From Persicaria tinctoria (lineage: Eukaryota > Streptophyta > Magnoliopsida > Caryophyllales > Polygonaceae): DNA of 64,000 bases. The DNA is taken from the NCBI GenBank assembly GCA_037127255.1, contig JBANSL010000004.1, forward strand, positions 19,537,967 through 19,601,966, given 5' to 3'. Position 1 is the first letter of the stretch. Each line of letters opens with the position of its first letter. Under the pieces are notes generated by a model that searched no databases, was not told the origin of the DNA, and saw only the letters and a program-made list of their open reading frames with translations. Shown here one piece after another: positions 21,890 through 32,870 of this stretch. The position numbers and the translations under genes are program-made.

Positions 21890-23183
21890 AATCTATAGGA
21901 CAGGTAGCTGCCATGCATCTAAGAAGTGGGGTATAGGCACAAACACCCGATAACGATACAGACGGAGAAGTTGCTGAGGAGAACTCGAGATCGAGTAAAC
22001 CATTCGACATCGACCAGCATCTACTCGACGTCGAGGACCCCTACTCGATATCGACCAGAACGTTGTACTCAGCCCGAAGTCGACTACTGTAGTCGATAAA
22101 CTCGATGTCGACCAACCTGTACTCGACGTCGACAAGACTTCAGAACCTCCAACGAAGAAAAAGCTGCCATTCCCAACGAAATCTCCAAAGGATCCAGGAG
22201 AGAAGAAGTTCCAGCGTTTCATAAAGATGCTTCAAAGGCTCAACGTTACAATACCCTTCACAAAAGCTCTTAATGAGATGCCATCGTATGTCAAGTTCCT
22301 CAAGGAGATCCTAAGAAAAACGCGGTCAATGGCTGAGATCGCAGAGGAGTGCAACTAGATGGACGTTCTTGAGAAAAGGGCAGATCCAGGTAAGTTTGAT
22401 ATAACAATTGGATTTGGTCAACATAAATTCAATGCTTTATATGACTTGGGAGCCAATGCGAGTATAATGCCTTTATCAATCTGGTTCAAGATTAAGATAG
22501 GTGCTCTAGAGCCTGTGGATGCAAAAATTTACATGGCGAACAACACGGTGGTCATCCCAACATGCATGGTGGGCAATGTACCAGTCCAAGTAGGTAAGTT
22601 CTTTGTCCCTGCTGATTTCTTAGTTATTGATATGGCAGAGAACTCTGCTTGTCCAATTATTCTAGGAAGGCGCTTCTTGGCGACGGTGGATGCCAACATA
22701 AGCGTAAAGAAGGGAGTACTCACTTTTAACATCAGCGATGAGGTAATTGAGTATTCTATTAATAAAACTGAAAGGCATACAAGTCCCATGGAAGAGGTCA
22801 AGTCAATATCATCCAGATACATCACCTACGGGGAGCCTAAGTTAAGAAATATGACTCCCGAGGAGCTGGAAAAGAGGGACATGGAAGCCCAGGTGGAGGA
22901 GATCATGGCCATCCTGAACGACGACATCGACCAAGGCAAGTCGATATCGACTAACTATTTTTCGGATGCCTTGCCAGGATTCAAGTATGAGGTTGAAGTC
23001 GACCAAATTTACTCAACATCGAGTATTCTAGTCGACGTCCACCGGAACCCGGGCCCCCCACCAGCAACAGCAGCGTCAAGCAACCCACCTGAAGCCGAGA
23101 TTTCCTCGACGTCGACCAAGCTACTCGATGTCGACCAAAACCTGTCTTCCTCGACTCCGCCTTCATCGACCCACAGTCCATGA
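21890..23183 (+). pseudogene. aspartic protease region of element B
   Basis: From about 21905 the frame resembles the start of the D protein (AAMHLRSG versus AAMNLRSG) but has stops at about 21938 and 22355. The longest open part, 22359-23183, holds the retropepsin. Its active-site motif is NALYDLGANASIMPLSIW (D-L-G-A) and its second signature is CPIILGRRFLATVDANISV. After MTPEELEKRDMEAQVEEIM the protein becomes a variable region built from TCGA palindromes (22920-23180). Frames then shift before the integrase tail. Confidence 0.88.
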
Positions 23184-23342
23184 AACAAAGGTAATTCCTC
23201 GACGCCGAGTACGTGTACTCGAAGTCGACCAGATCCCGAGGTTCCCAAATTCGATTCTGCGAATGTAAGCCAGGGTATGGACATCTCTTCTCCTATTTCT
23301 ATTAATGATTTATCTATACATGGGAGAGGTTTGCCTTGATAT

Positions 23343-23567
23343 GTGCGATTATGCAGGATTTCCAATTATGATCCCAAGGAGTATGACGTAGGTGAAAAAG
23401 TCTATGTCGCCAAATCTAAGGATCATTGGTTTCCCAACAAATTCAAGAAGAAGAAGATGGGGCCTTTCACGGTGAACAAGATCCATTCAGGAGGATTACA
23501 GCTAATGGACAAGAATAGAGTCTTGTTTGAAGCCCAAGCTACATGGGCCGTGCAAATGCCTCCTTGA
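23343..23567 (+). pseudogene. integrase C-terminal (GPF) tail of element B
   Basis: The frame encodes YDVGEKVYVAKSKDHWFPNK, then KKKKMGPFTVNKIHSGGLQL, then FEAQATWAVQMPP to a stop. This fits the GPY/F module at the end of Ty3/gypsy integrases. Only about 160 bp after the protease frame separates them, too little for reverse transcriptase, RNase H and the integrase core. The same gap exists in element D. Confidence 0.75.
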
Positions 23568-24639
23568 GCTTAACGGATAAAATCGACCTAGCGACTATAA
23601 AGTCTAGAGCTTGTAAATAAAACAATTAGTTTTTGGGATTTTGGACATTGTTGCTTTTGGTTTTTAGTTTTGGACATTGTTTTTAAGGATTTCTATTTGT
23701 GGATATTTTCCGTCTAACGAATCTTGCAGGTAAAAGAAGCTGTAGACTTACTCGACGTCGAGTAACCTCCTCGACATCGACCACACATCTCGAGCAAAAA
23801 GGAGCATGTGGTCGAGAAGGCCACCCTGGAGGCAACACTTTACTCGATCTCGAGTAGTCCTGTCGAAGTCGACCAAAGTCCTCGAATTAGACCAGACCCC
23901 CTCGTTGTCGAATAAACTAGTCGGCGTCGATTACTGTCCTCAACATCGACCACTTCTGCGGCAGCATTTGCACTCGATTCCGACGTTCTACACACCTGTC
24001 TAGTGAGTCTCTTTCTTTACCCTTATTTTTTTACAGTGAAGACACTATAAACTTTAAGTATGGTGTGGGGAAAGGGCTTACTTTGTGCATATTTGAATTT
24101 ATTTGACCATATGTGTACATATCTTTATGTTAAATTTCGAATTGCTTATACATGACTACTTTGGATTCCATATTTAATTTATGTGTTTATATGCATGTTT
24201 TCCAAAATTTATTTTTATCACCCCCATTAAAATTTTTTGAGTAGTGTCATGGAAGCTTAAATTGAACTCGACGATGCAAATTTAGATTCATTAGAGATAT
24301 AGCATGAAATTTCCTAGTAAAGGGAAGTCACAATGAAGTGCATTATTTTCTTGAAAACCATGAAAGGGGGTAAAATTTGAAATTGCTTTTGACATGTTGC
24401 ATGATAAGAGGATGGAAGACTTTATATTTTCCATATAATGCTCATATCCAAGCCCTTACCTATGCTTATGCATCACAAAAGCCATATTCAGCCTTATTTT
24501 ATATTATGCTCCACATGATCTAAATATTGCCCATTCTTTACCTTATCCGGGGATTATGTTGAGAATGAAAGCTACATATTGGAGATTATTATATGGTGTT
24601 TATGTTGTTACTATCATTATTGGAGTTTTCCAGGAAAGT
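23568..24639 (+). mobile_element. 3' non-coding leader of element B, first part
   Basis: Non-coding. It matches element D at 40381-41310 nearly word for word in places (AAAGTCTAGAGCTTGTAAATAA, TGCATGATAAGAGGATGG, GCTCCACATGATCTAAATATTGCCC). It contains another palindrome block at 23750-23960. Confidence 0.8.
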
Positions 24640-24852
24640 TTGTGTTTTATAAAACTCCTGAAAAATAATTTCCGCACAGGGGTTATTATAAAAACTCCTG
24701 AGAGAAGTGTGTTTTTTTTTTAAAAAAAATCTGGACATACTCTCTCAGGAGTTATTATTTAACCCACTAGAAATGCAATTTATATCGGGAGGTTTTTCAT
24801 AAAAGGCCCGAAAAATGTTGTAGCTTTCTTAATCGCAACCCTAATTTAAACG

Positions 24853-25400
24853 ATGGAGTCGCTGTATCAATCAAGGCTTGAAGAGGACGATCGGTGGGAG
24901 GCTCCACGAATTCGCGGTTCGCATCACCAGGGTTGTTCGCACAACATCATCTTAAACCTCTTTGGTCGCTACAGATCTCGCTGTTCGAGCTCTTCGATCA
25001 CCCACGCTATTTGCAGTACGTTCGATTCCACTCTTCGCCCCTCTTTTAATTCGTTCATTATGTTCGTTCATTGATCCCGCTGCGTTCAATTTGCTTGTTC
25101 GGCTACTGTTCGACAGTTGTGGTGGTGCGATTGATTGTTGTTCAGCGGTTGTTCGCCCTATTGGGTTGTTTTTCGACGGTTGTTCGCCCCATCCGGTGGC
25201 TGCTGTTATTGCCATTGATGTCGGGCTGCTCCTTCTGTCAGGCTGTTACTGCCGTTGCCGTTGCTGTCGGGCGGCTACTTCGCAGCAGGTTTGTTTTCTA
25301 GTTTCCTCTATTTGCAGCTTGGGGTTTTCTAATTTCCTCTATTTTTGGATCAAATTGTTCGATGTTAAAGTCTATATTTTGAGAACTTATTTTTGAGAGA
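24853..25400 (+). other. exon-like frames in the CACTA element, function unknown
   Basis: ATG at 24853 opens MESLYQSRLEEDDRWEAPRI and runs 73 codons. A second frame (24962-25396) is Leu/Cys/Arg-rich and contains repeated GTTCGACGGTTGTTCGCCC-like words. I recognise no domain. It may be a captured 5' exon. Confidence 0.25.
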
Positions 25401-26576
25401 CTTGTTCCTGCTTTGAACGACTTTGAGTTTTACTTGCCCATTTGTGAATTCTTGAATACTTGATAGAGGGTTTTTTTAAAGGCAAGTATCTGCTTCAAGT
25501 AGGATCATCATGCGGGAAGGAGGAGCAACTAGAGAGATTTTCCCTTGTTTTGAATTAGGGATTTATTTATTGATGGATCACACAAGGGGTTTGCACTTAA
25601 TTTATATTTTAATGTAATAGCTCAAACATTTCTGATTGATCAGATGAGAATAGGTGATTGCAAATTTGCAACACACATGGTGCATTGTATATTTGTATGA
25701 AGCATTACACATTAAATTTTTTGTATGTATGCACAATTGCACACATGTAAGAATTTGTGATGATGTGATGACTAGAGTGCAGCACTATAATTTCAATAGT
25801 GCATTATGGTGCAATTATGTTACTGGGTATTCAGTTTTTCCTGTCAGATTATTGCGTATCTATATGACTATATCCAAGGTGTATATCAAATTAGCATTTT
25901 GCTGGATAAAGAGCTATATTATTTTCCTGATGTAATTGTATTTGCTTCTGTTGGTGTCATTAGTTTCAGGTCTCTTCTGGGGATCTCCATTTTTTTTTAA
26001 ACATTTAGTGTTCTTAATTATTGATGCAGGTGAAACAATTTGTCAACCATACTGACTTTTGGATAAATGGAAGAGTTTACATGGTGTTAAAACTGCTGCT
26101 TTTCAAAGTCAAAGCATTGCTGGTGCTGGTTAAATTAACTCCTCATAACATTGTCTCTTGGTGAAATGGAAGATAAGAAAATAAGTGGCTCAACAGTTGG
26201 TAATCTACCAACATTGATTTATTATCCTAATTTTATCACAGAGACTGAAGAAAAGCAGCTTTCAGACAGTGTTATACTGAAGACTTAATGAAACAGATTC
26301 TAAAGGTACCATTATCTTTCTTGTTCAGGTAACAATGCTTATGTTTAAACACTCTACACTCTAGCTACTAGTTTGAAACAATCATGAAAATAGCATACTT
26401 GCTAGTCAAAGACAGGTAGTCATGCTCAAGCAGAAAGTGGTGACAGTTGGTTTGGAAGAAAGCTATAGAGCTGGTGTGTATTTTTAAATATCCATATGCT
26501 GAATGTAAGAAGTGGAGCCTTCACCGACATTGGATTTTCTGATGCATGCATAGATTTGGTGAACTGCTGGGGAGGA

Positions 26577-26886
26577 TTGTGTGATTCATGTTTGGCAAGT
26601 GGTGGAATCAGAAAGGAAAGGTGATCTGTTAATGGATAGACGAGATGATTCAGGCTTGAACCTGTTGCTCTTGGCAAATGGGTCGTCTGAACCTAAGTCA
26701 CTTTCTCCTAGTTTGGGGAGCCCTTTGGAGAGGAAGAGGCGAGGAAGGACGTCTTTTAGCCGGAAATCAATGAGCTTGGATCATATTGTGGTTCCGGATA
26801 CTGTGTTTGGGCTATCAGGAAAACCAGTCTGTTCATTCCAGGGGAATCTTGATGACGTGCTTGACCTCTCATGGTCCAAGTCTCAG
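26577..26886 (+). pseudogene. WDR44-like WD40 protein exon captured by CACTA
   Basis: Translation from about 26556 gives GEDCVIHVWQVVESERKGD, then RKSMSLDHIVVPDTVFGLSG, then FQGNLDDVLDLSWSKSQ, ending at a donor TCTCAG|GTCAGT. This is the region between two WD40 blades in plant WD-repeat proteins related to WDR44. The usual text is FQGHLDDVLDLSWSKSQ, with His replaced by Asn here. Upstream, TGA precedes the GED motif, and neither the remaining blades nor the N-terminus is found. It is a single stranded exon inside the transposon. Confidence 0.78.
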
Positions 26887-27439
26887 GTCAGTTGGCTTAA
26901 CAACTTTAATTTGTTTTTTCTGCTAATAGTTCACAGGGAAAAAATTCTCTCTTTTATGTTAAACTACCTTAAACAACTTAAAAAAATTATTTTTTTAGTT
27001 TTAGCATGGCTCAGATGATTGTTCTGACTTGTAACTTATTAGACTATATTCACTCTTTGCTGAAAGCTGTTGTCATCTGTATGTTCTTATAGTGATGATT
27101 TTGATGAATTTGTCAATTCTGAGGTTGATGAATTTGTCATCTTTATGTTCTTATTGACATTTATATAAGGATATTTAAGTAAATGCTTTCTTTAAGTCAG
27201 GATTGCATTATCGTGTGGGGTGATTTCTTGTTTGACATTTATGTAAGACTAATAGCGTAAATGCTCTCTTTAAGTCAGGATTGCATTATCATGTAGGGAG
27301 ATTTTTGGTTGCAACGTTTTTGCGCTTCAACAATGTTGAGTGTTTGTTGTATATATTCCACCATCTAGCCTCTAAGGTTAGTGCTTTTTTTCTTAGTTTT
27401 CCTTTATTCTTAACTACATATGGTCGTTTCTAATTATTT

Positions 27440-27725
27440 TAGGACGCTGCTCTTTGCAAGCTCCAAATGCAACCAATAGTTTATGTGGATACAAGATAGG
27501 ATCGTAAGTCAAACCATTAAGAAGCTGACTCAGGGTATGGATGAGCACAACAAGGCCATTGCCGCTGCTGTGTCAGATGAAGCAAAAGATTGGATAGTAA
27601 GTCAAAATATTAAGATTAAAGAGCTTGTATGGGCAGAAAATTGGTTTGAATATCTTCGACCTTACATGAAAATTTCCCTTGGTTTTTGCAGAAAGTTGAA
27701 AAACAAAATGCTACAGTTGGGCTGA
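27440..27725 (+). other. unidentified exon-like frame in the CACTA element
   Basis: After a splice-acceptor-like TTATTTTAG, the sequence encodes DAALCKLQMQPIVYVDT. A frame from 27483 gives KKLTQGMDEHNKAIAAAVSD then EAKDWIVSQNIKIKELV. It reads like charged helical protein but I do not recognise it. Confidence 0.25.
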
Positions 27726-28354
27726 GAATGTCGGTTTTACTTTGTAAACTACTATCATGGTACTCATTACTCTAGATTTTGATTTATTTTGAAGTAGTAA
27801 TCTGTGTTATGTTGTCGCAGAGTGTATATTACTCTCATGTATGTATATTAATTACTCTCAAGTGAGTTTTATAATAGCTAAATTGTTTGGAATTTATCTA
27901 TCTAGTGGTTATATGAGTTTGTCACTTTATTATGTTGATATTGTAGTGTTTGTGTTTTTGTAATTAAGATGATGGCATTTTTTTACTTTCATTTGAAGAC
28001 AGGGCAGGGTGGTGAATGTGAAAGAAAGCCGGATAATTTTTTTTATATATACAAAGCATTTGTCGGCGGTTTTTTTAGTAAAACTCCTGAGAGAGTTGTG
28101 AATAATTTCGGTTACCCAAGCACTCTATTGGGATTTTTTTGAAAAAAACTACTGAGAGAGTTACAAGTGAAACTGCAGGTTGGGGTTACCAGTATCTCGG
28201 GAGTATTTTTAAAAACCCCTGACCGAACATTTTCTCTCAGGAGTTTTTAAAAAACCCCTGATAAATATCTGTCATGTGAGCGAATAAAAGGTGTTCGATA
28301 ACACCTGTCCGTTTCATTAAAAAACACCCGATAGAAGGCAAATCTGTACTAGTG

Positions 28355-28965
28355 GGAAAACTTAATGAGTGAAAGAAAATTCAGTCACCTCGGGAGATAA
28401 AGGTAGATCGATCCTGCCCGCGTCGAGATAATAGTTCCGCAGGATGGGACACCAATGTGAGGAGTCTAAAGCACTAAGTATCCGGGGCCATTCATGACAC
28501 CCATGTTTGCGATTCGCGAGAAGGCAGTGCTGAGGTTAGAGAGATAAAAGCATTATAATGAAAAAGCAATGAGAGAATGAGGGAAAGGTGAGAAATCAAA
28601 GGAAGAAGGAATATGGTATGAAAATTTGGAAAGTACTCCATTTCCCCGGATTAATAGCACCAAATGGATAAAAATTGCTCACCTTTATCCTTTTACCAAT
28701 CTACTCCTTATTGAACTTAAATTAAAGTCCTCTTGATTATTAATGCTTTGTCACGAATGAATGTTTTTGCATAACCCTCCTTTTATGTGCGAATTTGCTT
28801 TTATGCACAGACATGAATTTGTGGCATTAGTACCTATTCGAGGATGATAATTGATTATAGTGTTATATGAGAAAGGATCTAATATGTTGAGAGTTTTGAT
28901 TTCTTCCCCCTGTATGACAATTAAAAGTATTGCTTAAGGACAAGCAAGCTTAAGTATGGGGTGTT
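28355..28965 (+). mobile_element. 3' leader of element B, second part, with polypurine tract
   Basis: Resumes the match to element D (AATGAGTGAAAGAAAATTC at 28362 versus 41339) through to AGGACAAGCAAGCTTAAG and TATGGGGTGTT directly before the 3' LTR. Confidence 0.8.
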
Positions 28966-30386
28966 TGTTGTGAGTCTATTTCGTCATATTTTACATCTAC
29001 TTTTATATCGATTTCTGTATACATTTCATACATTTCGTCATATTTTACATTTACGTTTCAAGAATTGATCAGAATGCTGAAAGCGCACATAACTAGTCGC
29101 CATCGACCAAACTGGTCGACATCGAGTACCTTTTTGGACGACTTGCCTCCCGGAAGTCGAGAACGAGCACCAGACCACTCGAGAGCATAATTCTAGTTGA
29201 CTTCGAGTAAACTCCTCGAAGTCGAGTAGTCATATCGAGTCCACGATGTAGCCGAGCTCGAGTGCACTCCTAGGAGAAGAAAACCTACTCGACGTCGAGT
29301 ACTTTGATCGACGTCGAGTACTATTCAGAAGCAATCCCAGTCGAGACCGAGTGGATATCCGAGCAATTTGGGTTACTTGCAAGCAAAGGCACGAGATATT
29401 TTATCCATTCAAGTGAAGATCTATCAAGTCCAAGAGAGATTTATCCCCATTAGATATTTCCCTTGTTTATTTTAGAGATTTATTTATCAAGTTTTATCTT
29501 AAGATTTTAGATAGATAGTTTTAGATAGAGATAGATTGTTCCTTTCTAGAATAGCTAGGATTGGAGCCTATAAATAAGGCTCTAGGGGGCTGATTTTCAT
29601 ACATTCAAGCCAAGTCGTCTTTGAGCGCAAGGAGAGAGGAGAGAGAGAGGAGCCGAGTGGGAGAAGAGGAGGAAAGTTTGGAAGGTTTTTTAAGTTTTAG
29701 TTTATTTTATGATAAAGTTAGTTTCTTTTAATATGTTTCGTTTCTAATTCCCTCTTCTAGGGTTGGGATGATCCCAACATAGATATGTGTGTTTTATTTA
29801 TGAATTCATGATTTTGTATGTCTTTATTATGATCTACCTATGTTCTTAATCTTTTGCGACAGTTGAGGACAATTCCTTATTTGTGATATTGAAGCGAAAG
29901 CGATCTTATTATGAATTTGGATAGTAATTAGGCCTTGCTTGCGAAAGTTGGTTGATCCTACTTAAGAAAAGGTAGAAACAAATTAGGTTTTTATGCGAAA
30001 GCCTCTATTACCTAAATTATTGGAATTTTCAAGAGTTGATTCTTTGATTATAAAGCATGCTCTTTTATGTTTATGATCTACACATATGTTTATTGTTGCG
30101 GTGATCCTTAATCTTGAAAGTTTGTTATTTTATTATTCTATTTTCGTTATTTTAAAGTTTTTATAGCCACTCGACATCAAAGCACCATTTTCTCTCCTTC
30201 CCTCGACATCGACCTACTCTCAGCCGACGTCGACAGCAACCCTCGCCACTTTCTCTCGCTATGCCTGAACCCCGAAAACAACTAAACCTAGAATCGTTGA
30301 CTTCTCTCCTGAGGACGAACCTGACTCCACTATCCTATAGAGGGGTCTTGACTATAAATTTATTTGGTTGAGAAACCCTCTTTTTA
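28966..30386 (+). mobile_element. 3' LTR of element B, with divergent right end
   Basis: Begins TGTTGTGAGTCTATTTCG, contains palindromes at 29095-29345 and 30170-30240, and TATAAATAA at 29569. After about 30245 it no longer follows the family pattern (no GGATCGATCCTGACT segment, no CCTCCTAACA end). It reads GAACCTGACTCCACTATCC, AGAGGGGTCTTGACTATAAA and then CTCTTTTTA. It is about 290 bp shorter than the 5' LTR. Confidence 0.75.
29569..29577 (+). promoter_or_regulatory. LTR TATA box, element B 3' LTR
   Basis: TATAAATAA in the conserved context GGAGCC...GGCTCTAGGGGGCTG. Confidence 0.55.
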
Positions 30387-30391
30387 GTCCT
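30387..30391. repeat. target-site duplication GTCCT, right copy
   Basis: Pairs with 18584-18588. The chromovirus polymerase resumes directly after it. Confidence 0.9.
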
Positions 30392-31932
30392 CCTAAACCA
30401 TATGGATGCACATGTTTTGGGTTTTGCTTTAATAAAGGAATTGTATGCTTCTGATAGTTTCTTTAAACTTATATATGCTCAATGTGTGTCCAAAGGTGAA
30501 GTTGATTCATATTTTCTTGATAATGGTTATTTGTTTAAGATGGGCAAGCTTTGTATCCCATCTTCTTCTATTTAACGATTGCTTACACAATAAGTTCATG
30601 AATCTAGGGGACATGGGGGTTTCGAAAAAACCTTGGCTGGACTTAAGGAACATTACTTTTGGCCTAAAATGCCTAATTATGTGCTAAGATTTGTCAAAAG
30701 TTGTGTCTCTTGTGCTAAGGCTAAATCGAAAGCCAATTCTAATGGTCTATATCAACCTTTGCCTATTGCTAATGCACCCTAGGAAGATGTTTCTATGGAT
30801 TTTATTGTAGGATTGCCTAGAACTTCTAAGGGTCATGATTCTATCTTTGTTGTTGCAGACAGATGTTCAAAAATGGCTCATTTTATTCCATGTCACAAAA
30901 CTGATGACGCTATTCATGTTACACACTTATTTTTTAAAGAAGTTGTTCGCTTACATGGATTGCCTTTATCTATAGTTTCTGATCGTGACTCTAAATTCTT
31001 AAGCAGTTTTTGGAAAACTTTATCGTCTAAGTTGGGAACAAAATTGCTATTTTCTACTTCTTGTCGCCCACAAACTGATGGCCAAACGGAGGTTACAAAT
31101 AGAACTCTTGGGGCTCTCCTTAGAGTCATGCTGCGAAGTAACCTCCGGAGGTGGGAAGAATGCCTACCATTTGTAGAATTTGCACATAACAGGTCTAGGC
31201 ACTCTGCAAACGAAACAGACCCCCTTTGAAGTAGTCTATGGCCGAAACCCACTGACCCCAGTGGACATGATGCCTCAACCACTCGAGGAAAAGGAGAGCA
31301 TGGATGCAACTAAGCAGGTGGACTTCATCAAGCACTTGTATGAGCGTACCAAGGTGCAACTGGAAAGGAAGACTGTGCAATACAAGGCCGCGAAGGACAA
31401 GCATCGCAAGGATGTGCAGTTCAACATTGGTGATCTGGTATGGCTGCATCTGAGGAAGGAAAGGTTTCCACAACAACGGAAGTCTAAGATGGACCCCAGG
31501 GGAGATGGACCATTCAGAGTGGTTCAGAAGATGAGTCCTAATGAATACAAACTGGATCTCCCTGCTGATAAGTACAACGTTCATTCTACATTCAACGTCG
31601 CCGATCTATCCTTATTCGTGCCTCACAATGACTTTGACGACGATTTCAGGACAAATCGAAGTCAAGTGGATGAGAAGGATGCAGTGCAATTATCGATGAC
31701 TCTTGGTGACATTGAGGACAATATGAAGGGTCCATTCGATGGCCCTATCACTCGTGCATGGGGCAAGAAGATTCAAGATGCAACCAAAGCCCTTCTTGTC
31801 CGTTACCAAGGAACGATGGAGCAAGGGTTCAGGCCACCCTGGATCACTTGGCTCAAGGCTACACAACCGGAGCAAAAGATAAACTTCCGTCCTCCAACCA
31901 AGCTCATGCAGACTCGACACTACCCCCCTTGA
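30392..31932 (+). pseudogene. Ty3/gypsy chromovirus integrase
   Basis: Continues the frame cut at 18588. First is the H2C2 zinc-binding region (KTLAGLKEHYFWPKMPNYV, KSCVSCAKAKSK). Then the core: [20 protein letters not shown] (first Asp), [15 protein letters not shown] (second Asp), [18 protein letters not shown] (Glu). A frameshift in a C-run near 31225 leads to [19 protein letters not shown] and the GPF module GDGPFRVVQKMSPNEYKLDL. The tail (GPITRAWGKKIQDATKALL) shows no chromodomain. Two stops near 30573 and 30781 and the shift mean it is dead. Confidence 0.92.
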
Positions 31933-32870
31933 ACTCGGGATGCACTCGACATGGGCTCTTCTCGAGTGATCCATACCTATGTCGAGTGGGCATTTTGGGC
32001 TTGGCCGAGTACCACCTTGTGGGCCGAGTTCTTTATCCCATTAATTAATTAGTGTTATTTTATGTAAGTAGAATTAATAAGTTACAAGGATTATATCTCT
32101 TTTAGATTAATTCTTGTACACCAAGTTATTTAAATTCTATCTTATTTAGGAATTACTTATCTTAGGAATGTTTTAATTATCTTTAGATAGAATAGATCTA
32201 TCCAAACCCCTTTCCTTTGCAAGGAAGTATTGGTTAGATCTCCCATAGTTTTTCTATTTAATCATACACATGTACTTTGAATTTCGGAGATCGAATAGAA
32301 TTGGAGAAACCCTTTATAGATTAAGGATTCTTCGATTATCAATCCCAAAAGCCTTATGCTCTTGTGTTCTATCTATCAGCACACCATCACCTTTTCCATT
32401 GTTCTTGTCGGCAACCTTGAAATAACACAACATTAGAACTTCAAACTGTCGCAAGAGGAAGAAGCCAACCTTGGTGTCACCCGCGGGCAACTCGCTCAAG
32501 CGAGCACGACCTCTTCGGCTCTGCGCTCCCGGCTCTCGCTCGCTCAATGTCTCGCTCTCGCAGGCGCCCGTCGTCTTCGGCGTAGTTCCCTCACAAGCGC
32601 TCGCGCTCTCCAGCTTCGGGGTCCCTCGCGCGCGCACTCGACCTTGCTCGCCAGCGCTCTCGCTCCCAGCGAAGCGTCCCGGACACCCACGGCCTCGGCA
32701 CTCCCGCATAACCTGAGGACTCCGACTCCTGTGTGCCCGAGCGCTAGCTCACGCTTCAGGCCTTCTTTCTTCTCTTCCTCTTTTCGTCACTTTAGTTTTA
32801 TTTAAATTGTCTAAGTCTTTTTCCGTCGCTATAATTAGTTTACTTAATTAGTTTGTTTAATTGTTCAATC
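31933..32870 (+). mobile_element. chromovirus 3' non-coding region and probable 3' LTR
   Basis: Non-coding. Around 32043-32330 it looks like LTR promoter/R sequence (AATTAGTGTTATTTTATG, GGTTAGATCTCCCATAG). It ends TTAATTGTTCAATCA immediately before LINE sequence resumes at 32871. The 5' LTR is missing, so the LTR start cannot be fixed by comparison. Confidence 0.5.
32465..32720 (+). repeat. GC-rich CTCGCGCTC-type island
   Basis: About 250 bp of strikingly GC-rich DNA in AT-rich surroundings. It has recurrent CTCGCTC, GCGCTC, CTCGCGC and CTCCGGCT-like words and palindromic CGCGCGC. Open frames exist on both strands but only as Arg/Ser/Pro-rich low complexity. Confidence 0.7.

Larger units (their letters stand above)
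24640..28354. mobile_element. CACTA (En/Spm-like) element
   Basis: The right end reads ...TCTGTACTAGTG, so on the minus strand it starts CACTAGTACAG and soon reads TATCGGGTGTTTTTTAATG. On the left CACTAGAAATGC at 24765 is followed by TATCGGGAGGTTTTTCAT, a matching CACTA terminus. Subterminal words ACTCCTGAGAGAG repeat near both ends, including at 24640-24764 outside the left CACTA. Comparison with element D shows the insertion lies between 24639 and 28355. A 3-bp duplication is not clear, so the left end may be rearranged. No transposase is recognised. Confidence 0.72.
18589..30386 (+). mobile_element. Athila/Tat-like element B (composite, nested)
   Basis: An 11.8-kb insertion in the chromovirus polymerase. 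In order: 5' LTR (18589-20300), primer-binding site, gag, protease, integrase tail, 3' leader interrupted by a CACTA element, polypurine tract and 3' LTR (28966-30386). The two LTRs agree in their first part but differ in their last few hundred bases, and the right end is CTCTTTTTA rather than CA. The exact GTCCT duplication argues that both outer ends are original insertion ends. Confidence 0.8.

Noticed and set aside
24950..25400. Captured gene with a Leu-rich membrane protein
   Set aside because: The frame is built from repeated TTCG-rich words and lacks a recognisable topology or homology; kept only as a low-confidence exon-like frame.
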